Of a stretch of DNA of 64,000 nucleotides, positions 60,538 through 64,000 are shown one piece after another. Position 1 is the first letter of the stretch. Each line of letters begins with the position of its first letter. The translations under genes were made by a program, and so were the position numbers. The DNA comes from Fusobacteria bacterium ZRK30 (lineage in GTDB: Bacteria > Fusobacteriota > Fusobacteriia > Fusobacteriales > Fusobacteriaceae): contig CP102404.1 in assembly GCA_024628785.1 (NCBI GenBank), positions 620,001 through 684,000 on the forward strand. The letters run 5' to 3'. Under the pieces are notes generated by a model. It had not been told where the DNA came from and did no database searches. It worked only from the letters and a program-made list of their open reading frames with translations.

Positions 60538-60909
60538 CTATCCTTTTAAAGTAACCCATATTGCTACTGATGTTGAAACTAAAATTGAAATAATTGAAAT
60601 TCCTATGGAATACTTTGCAATTTTATTCGATTCTTTGGCTATTTCAAGCTCTTTTATTCTTCTATTTTCTTCTATTTCTTTCTCGACTTCATAACTTGAT
60701 TTCCCACCATTCTCTATAAACCTTTTTGTTTCTGGACAAACAAAATAAGAATATTTTTTTCTTTTTAAAATTCCTTTCCTTAAAAGTTCTTCCATTGCAA
60801 GTTTTTCTTCTGAAGTTAAGTCTCTATCGGGACGCATAGGTATATCAGGTCGTCCTTTTGAGTCTTCCCAATACTCCCTAGCTAGTTGTAATTGTAACTC
60901 TATATTCAT
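60538..60909 (-). CDS. Small protein with C-terminal membrane anchor
   Basis: 123 residues: acidic helical N-terminus (QLARYW-like AREYWEDSKGRPDIPMRPDR), coiled coil near 70-95, and a C-terminal transmembrane helix (YSIGISIISILVSTSVAIWV). ATG overlaps the upstream stop (TAATG), so it is translationally coupled to the gene at 60909. Unknown function; membrane tether in a defence cluster. Confidence 0.6.
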   Translation of the reverse strand: MNIELQLQLAREYWEDSKGRPDIPMRPDRDLTSEEKLAMEELLRKGILKRKKYSYFVCPETKRFIENGGKSSYEVEKEIEENRRIKELEIAKESNKIAKYSIGISIISILVSTSVAIWVTLKG

Positions 60910-61238
60910 TAAAATTTTACTCCTTCAAATAATTTTTTATGTATATATACTGCTCCTGCTTCATGAACCATTTCATCCCAACTATTAAATTGAGAAAATC
61001 TAACAACAGCATCATCTAAAATTCTTTCATCTAGCTCTTGAAATTCTTCTTGAGTATTAACTTCAATTCCAGTATTTCTAAAAAAATCATCTATAGAATC
61101 AAAGTTAGTATTTTCATTCATAAATTCATAAGAAAATAATTCATTAAATGGAATAGAGCTGTCCCCATCCATTTTTTTAGCATTTTTTTCCAAAGTCTTT
61201 AACTTCTTTTGTAATTTATCAAGTCCTTTTATTTCCAT
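60909..61238 (-). CDS. Small conserved hypothetical protein
   Basis: 109 residues: MEIKGLDKLQKKLKTLEKNA, VPF-like IPFNELFSYEFMNENTNF, EEFQELDERILDDAVVRF, SWDEMVHEAGAVYIHKKLFE. I recognise the layout from many phage and mobile-element loci but know no function. AGGAGGACAC precedes the ATG. Confidence 0.7.
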   Translation of the reverse strand: MEIKGLDKLQKKLKTLEKNAKKMDGDSSIPFNELFSYEFMNENTNFDSIDDFFRNTGIEVNTQEEFQELDERILDDAVVRFSQFNSWDEMVHEAGAVYIHKKLFEGVKF

Positions 61239-61267
61239 GTGTCCTCCTAATTTTTAAATATTAGAGT

Positions 61268-62059
61268 TTATTTTTTAGACTGGTATTCATAACTATCTAA
61301 AAGAAAGTCGCAGATAGTCAAAGAAGAATTAACAGCTAATTTTGCATGATGTTTTTTAGGATCAAACATTCTTGCATGTGCATCACTTGCGGAATTTCTT
61401 AGAGGTGCTATTCCATTTATTATATTCAAAAACCCTGAAAGGATTTGTTTTATATTTTCTGGACTGTCTTTAGCTATTTTTAGGTTCATCTTATTAGCAA
61501 CTACTTTATAAAGTTTTTGTAAATCACCACTATTATCAATTTCTAATTTAAACCTCAAAGATAGTTCTTTTAAAACCTGTTCTATAAGAGTTCTGGAATT
61601 TGTTATTGCTCCTGAATAATCAGCTTTAGCTATTTTTTTATTAGATTTTTCAATTTGTTCTGAAATAAATTTATGAGATAAAATACTATCATCTAGTTTT
61701 TCTTCTATAGTTGTTTTAACTAATTTATATCCAGTGTCGGACAAGTTTTCAAAATAAGATTTACAAATCTCATAAGATTTTAAACTTAATTCACCTCTTT
61801 CATTTGTAATACTATCCCAATGATCAAGGAGGTCTAGACTTAATTTAATTATTTTATCAATGTTTTCATTTTTCCAAAACCCCTTAAGTCTATTTCCTTT
61901 AGACCCACCAAATCCATCATATTTTTCATCATAAATATCTTCATCTACAGACTCTAATACAAAATTTTGAAAAGAGTTATTGCTGAAATCTAAGACATAT
62001 CCACCTTCAATAAATAGTTTATCCATTCTATTCTTAATTTTTAAATCAAATTTAGCCAT
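61268..62059 (-). CDS. Abortive infection (Abi-C/HEPN) family protein
   Basis: 263 residues. The C-terminal half carries DYSGAITNSRTLIEQVLKEL, GDLQKLYKVVANKMNL, IINGIAPLRNSASDAHARMF and a final long helix: the abortive-infection C-terminal domain. RNSASDAH is an R-x6-H HEPN RNase motif. Probably causes growth arrest by cutting RNA on phage infection. AAGGAGAGTTAT precedes the ATG; it heads the cluster after the HsdS remnant. Confidence 0.75.
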   Translation of the reverse strand: MAKFDLKIKNRMDKLFIEGGYVLDFSNNSFQNFVLESVDEDIYDEKYDGFGGSKGNRLKGFWKNENIDKIIKLSLDLLDHWDSITNERGELSLKSYEICKSYFENLSDTGYKLVKTTIEEKLDDSILSHKFISEQIEKSNKKIAKADYSGAITNSRTLIEQVLKELSLRFKLEIDNSGDLQKLYKVVANKMNLKIAKDSPENIKQILSGFLNIINGIAPLRNSASDAHARMFDPKKHHAKLAVNSSLTICDFLLDSYEYQSKK

Positions 62060-62074
62060 ATAACTCTCCTTATA

Positions 62075-62272
62075 TTACTTAATTCTCACTTCTCCACTCA
62101 TTAATTTAGGTAATAAAGTGTCTCTAGTTTTTATTAAAGTTTGATTTTCTAAATCATTATTCCTAATTTTCATATATATTTTATCAGTCTTTCTTGAAAA
62201 TGGTTCCATTATTTCTTTTGCTTTTGCCATTGCTACAAATTTTCGTTTATTAATATCTGTTCTATTTTTACT
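62075..62272 (-). pseudogene. HsdS C-terminal remnant (type I restriction specificity subunit)
   Basis: The frame reads MAKAKEIMEPFSRKTDKIYM... LENQTLIKTRDTLLPKLMSG EVRIK, the typical last helix and tail of HsdS. It opens after a TAA at 62273 with no start site, so only the 3' end of hsdS is left. It shows that a type I restriction system once occupied this locus. Confidence 0.75.
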
Positions 62273-62364
62273 TTATTTATTATACAATTTAAGATTCATT
62301 TTCAAAATTGACTTTTCTTCAAAAATCTATTAGACTTATATATATTTTAAAGGAGGTTAAATTT

Positions 62365-62559
62365 ATGAAAATAATCATTAGTTTTGGAATAATAGGCATT
62401 ATTTTTTTATTACTTTCAAATACTATTTTTGAGTTGATTTTCCCTAAAAATGATCTACTTTGTTCATTAATTTCAATAATTATCTTCTTTTCATTTTTTG
62501 AAGTGACAGAAATAAATAAAAATAATATAATAGTTAGAATTTTTAATCGTTTATTTTAG
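62365..62559 (+). CDS. Small two-helix membrane protein
   Basis: 64 residues: two hydrophobic segments (SFGIIGIIFLLLSNTIFELI and LISIIIFFSFFEV). AAAGGAGG lies 9 bases before the ATG. Promoter TTGACT-17-TAGACT at 62309-62336. Its 3' end overlaps the 3' end of the convergent gene at 62543 by 17 bases. Unknown; may be a small toxin-like or partner protein. Confidence 0.55.
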   Translation: MKIIISFGIIGIIFLLLSNTIFELIFPKNDLLCSLISIIIFFSFFEVTEINKNNIIVRIFNRLF

Positions 62560-63574
62560 GGATTTTTATTTCTAAATTCTTTTTCATAGATTCAATATTT
62601 AAATCGCTAACTCTATTATTTTTTTCATTTAAAGTTTTTTCTAATAATTCTAGTTTCTTTTTTTCTATTTCATGTCTATGGCTTTGCTCTTTATAATCGT
62701 AAAGCGTTTTACCACCCTTTGTTTTAATTTCAATATTTTTAGTTTTAAATGTTAAAGTCCCTCCATTGAATAACATATTAAATACTGCTAGGCCAACACC
62801 TGAAACGAGAAACCCTACGACTATATCCCCAGGTGAGCTAACATTAGTCTTTATTGCAAATTTTTCCTCTTTTCCTTCCAATATGTTGATTATTTTTTCT
62901 GCGTAACTGACTAAATCAAAAAATACTCGCATATCATCTACATGTACCTCTGATTCTGTATCAACCTTATATTTTAAATAAACTTTATCTTCAATAATAA
63001 AAATATCATTTAACAATTTATTTACTTCATACCTCACGTTTTGAGATAATATAGATATTGTGTGCGGAGAAAATAAATAAAGCAATAATTTAGGACTCAA
63101 CTCTTCTTTTGGTAATAATTTCAACCATTTTACCTTCCTAAATTTATTTATGGCTCCAGGGTCTGTCTTACCAATTTCCTTGATTTCACCTACAGAAAGT
63201 AGAGCTTTTTGTTCCATTATTTCTATTTTATCAACCCTAGTAATATCATCAATAAGTCTACCAAAAGCTACTCTTTTTTTTTCACTATCTGGCATTATTA
63301 TTATATCTCCTTTTTTCATAACAGAATAAAATTTATGTATTTTATTTATTATATTCCCAGGTTTTTCTTCCATGGGATATTTAACCCTTACTTCTCTATC
63401 CAAAATATCTTTGGTCCTCATCTGTGAAAGGTTATTAATTTTATCCCAACCTATACCTATTTCTTTTTTTCTGTAAAATAAATCAAAATGTTTCGCTTTT
63501 TCTCCAGCCCTAAATAACCAATATTGTTCATTTTTTGATATTTTATAAATATCTTCAATTATATTATTTTTCAT
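62543..63574 (-). CDS. EVE/PUA-like sensor fused to a membrane segment (putative defence protein)
   Basis: 343 residues. N-terminal 130 residues (YWLFRAGEKAKHFDLFYRKK, EIGIGWDKI, FYSVMKKGDIIIMPDSEKKR, VAFGRL) look like the EVE/YTH-type or McrB-N domains that bind modified bases. Middle region helical. A transmembrane stretch (GDIVVGFLVSGVGLAVFNML) near residue 255 and a coiled-coil tail (EKKKLELLEKTLNEKN) follow. This architecture is not one I can name. Ribosome site weak. Confidence 0.55.
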   Translation of the reverse strand: MKNNIIEDIYKISKNEQYWLFRAGEKAKHFDLFYRKKEIGIGWDKINNLSQMRTKDILDREVRVKYPMEEKPGNIINKIHKFYSVMKKGDIIIMPDSEKKRVAFGRLIDDITRVDKIEIMEQKALLSVGEIKEIGKTDPGAINKFRKVKWLKLLPKEELSPKLLLYLFSPHTISILSQNVRYEVNKLLNDIFIIEDKVYLKYKVDTESEVHVDDMRVFFDLVSYAEKIINILEGKEEKFAIKTNVSSPGDIVVGFLVSGVGLAVFNMLFNGGTLTFKTKNIEIKTKGGKTLYDYKEQSHRHEIEKKKLELLEKTLNEKNNRVSDLNIESMKKNLEIKIPKIND

Positions 63575-63616
63575 ATTTAATATTACCTAAGCCCCTTTAA
63601 ATTTATTTTCCCAAAA

Positions 63617-64000
63617 TTAAAATGGGAATTCATCTTCATCATATTTTATCTCTGGAAAATCCTTTAACTCCTCTTTAAATATTTCCCACCAAGGATGGTT
63701 TTCATTATTAATTATTTGATATTTTAATTTGTTAACGATATATTCGTCTTTATTTTTTAAACCTCTACTTATATAGAGTTTTAAAGACCAATGTATAGAT
63801 GCGTAATTAATGCTACATATATTTCTCCAGTAATATTCTTCTATGTAAATACGTTCACCAAATTTATCATTTTGTAGTTTTAAAACAGAATTATATGTCC
63901 AATCTGAAGGATCTTCAAAATTTACTAAATGTTCTTTAGTCACCCATGTTCCTAGCGAACCAGAAATCTCACACATATCATTGTCTTTATCATAATTAGC
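63617..64000 (-). CDS. Hypothetical protein, N-terminus beyond window edge
   Basis: The frame is open to the right edge; the visible 127 residues include GTWVTKEHLVNFEDPSDWTY, ERIYIEEYYWRNICSINYAS and the acidic tail EIKYDEDEFPF. Rich in Trp and Tyr. No family recognised. Probably the gene upstream of the EVE-like gene in the same cluster. Confidence 0.55.
   Translation of the reverse strand, partial: ANYDKDNDMCEISGSLGTWVTKEHLVNFEDPSDWTYNSVLKLQNDKFGERIYIEEYYWRNICSINYASIHWSLKLYISRGLKNKDEYIVNKLKYQIINNENHPWWEIFKEELKDFPEIKYDEDEFPF

Noticed and set aside
1-64000. tRNA, rRNA, tmRNA genes
   Set aside because: I saw no cloverleaf-like or rRNA-like sequence; 23280-23530 contains AGCAGCGGTAATA, which resembles 16S by chance only over a few bases.

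Overview
The window is AT-rich, bacterial, and almost every gene is preceded by a strong AGGAGG-type ribosome binding site. An outer-membrane beta-barrel remnant points to a diderm, and together with the many YwqK/MORN-type proteins and the overall gene content this suggests a Fusobacteriota member (Psychrilyobacter/Ilyobacter/Propionigenium type). The lineage is inference, not proof.

Layout. (1) 1-13.3 kb, core metabolism and housekeeping: threonine aldolase (cut by the left edge), a coiled-coil protein, a MORN lipoprotein, an asparaginase with an extra C-terminal domain, a decayed molybdopterin oxidoreductase, the beta clamp dnaN, dipeptidase pepD, a beta-carbonic anhydrase, two tandem SatP/YaaH acetate transporters, a LacI-type regulator with a perfect operator on its own promoter next to a lone MsmX/UgpC-type ABC ATPase, and an O6-alkylguanine-DNA methyltransferase whose catalytic Cys codon is TGA followed by a SECIS-like hairpin (candidate selenoprotein). 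(2) 13.1-27.6 kb, an accessory zone: MORN repeat proteins, two twin zinc ribbons, NUDIX, VOC, GNAT and LysE genes, several pseudogenes, and two decayed copies of a prophage (relic A about 14.3-16.15 kb, relic B about 18.2-21.55 kb). (3) 27.6 to about 55.4 kb (homology with relic B continues to 58.14 kb), one long P2/lambda-hybrid myovirus prophage on the minus strand: small and large terminase, portal, ClpP-like protease with nested scaffold, decoration, capsid, joining proteins, a band-7 protein, sheath, tube, E/E' frameshift chaperone, tape measure, X, D, V, U, W, J, I, fibre, lysozyme, and a gene II/X-like replication initiator at its right end. I found no integrase or repressor. (4) An IS21-family element (55.4-57.7 kb) interrupts a conserved phage-linked gene. 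(5) 58.2-64 kb, a minus-strand defence-like island: GIY-YIG protein, PD-(D/E)XK nuclease, HEPN-like and Abi-C proteins, an HsdS remnant and an EVE-like membrane protein.

The most unusual structure runs on the plus strand, opposite the phage late genes. Sixteen short transcription units occur in the gaps of the prophage and its two relics. Each has a -35 (TTGACT/TTGTTT-like), a spacer of 17 bp and a -10, followed by a body of about 60-170 nt with a long-range stem and an intrinsic terminator. They form arrays of 3 (33.4-33.7 kb), 2 (38.5-38.75 kb) and 4 (53.4-54.4 kb), with 4 copies in relic A and 3 in relic B. Alongside them on the same strand are seven small genes (61-73 aa) sharing an HxxxC N-terminal motif and a Cys-rich (CxxC or CC) C-terminus, probably zinc binding. 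In both relics the structural genes are destroyed or deleted, but these small genes are intact and the RNA units still have promoter and terminator. I propose that they form a plus-strand accessory cassette of the phage whose function is unknown.
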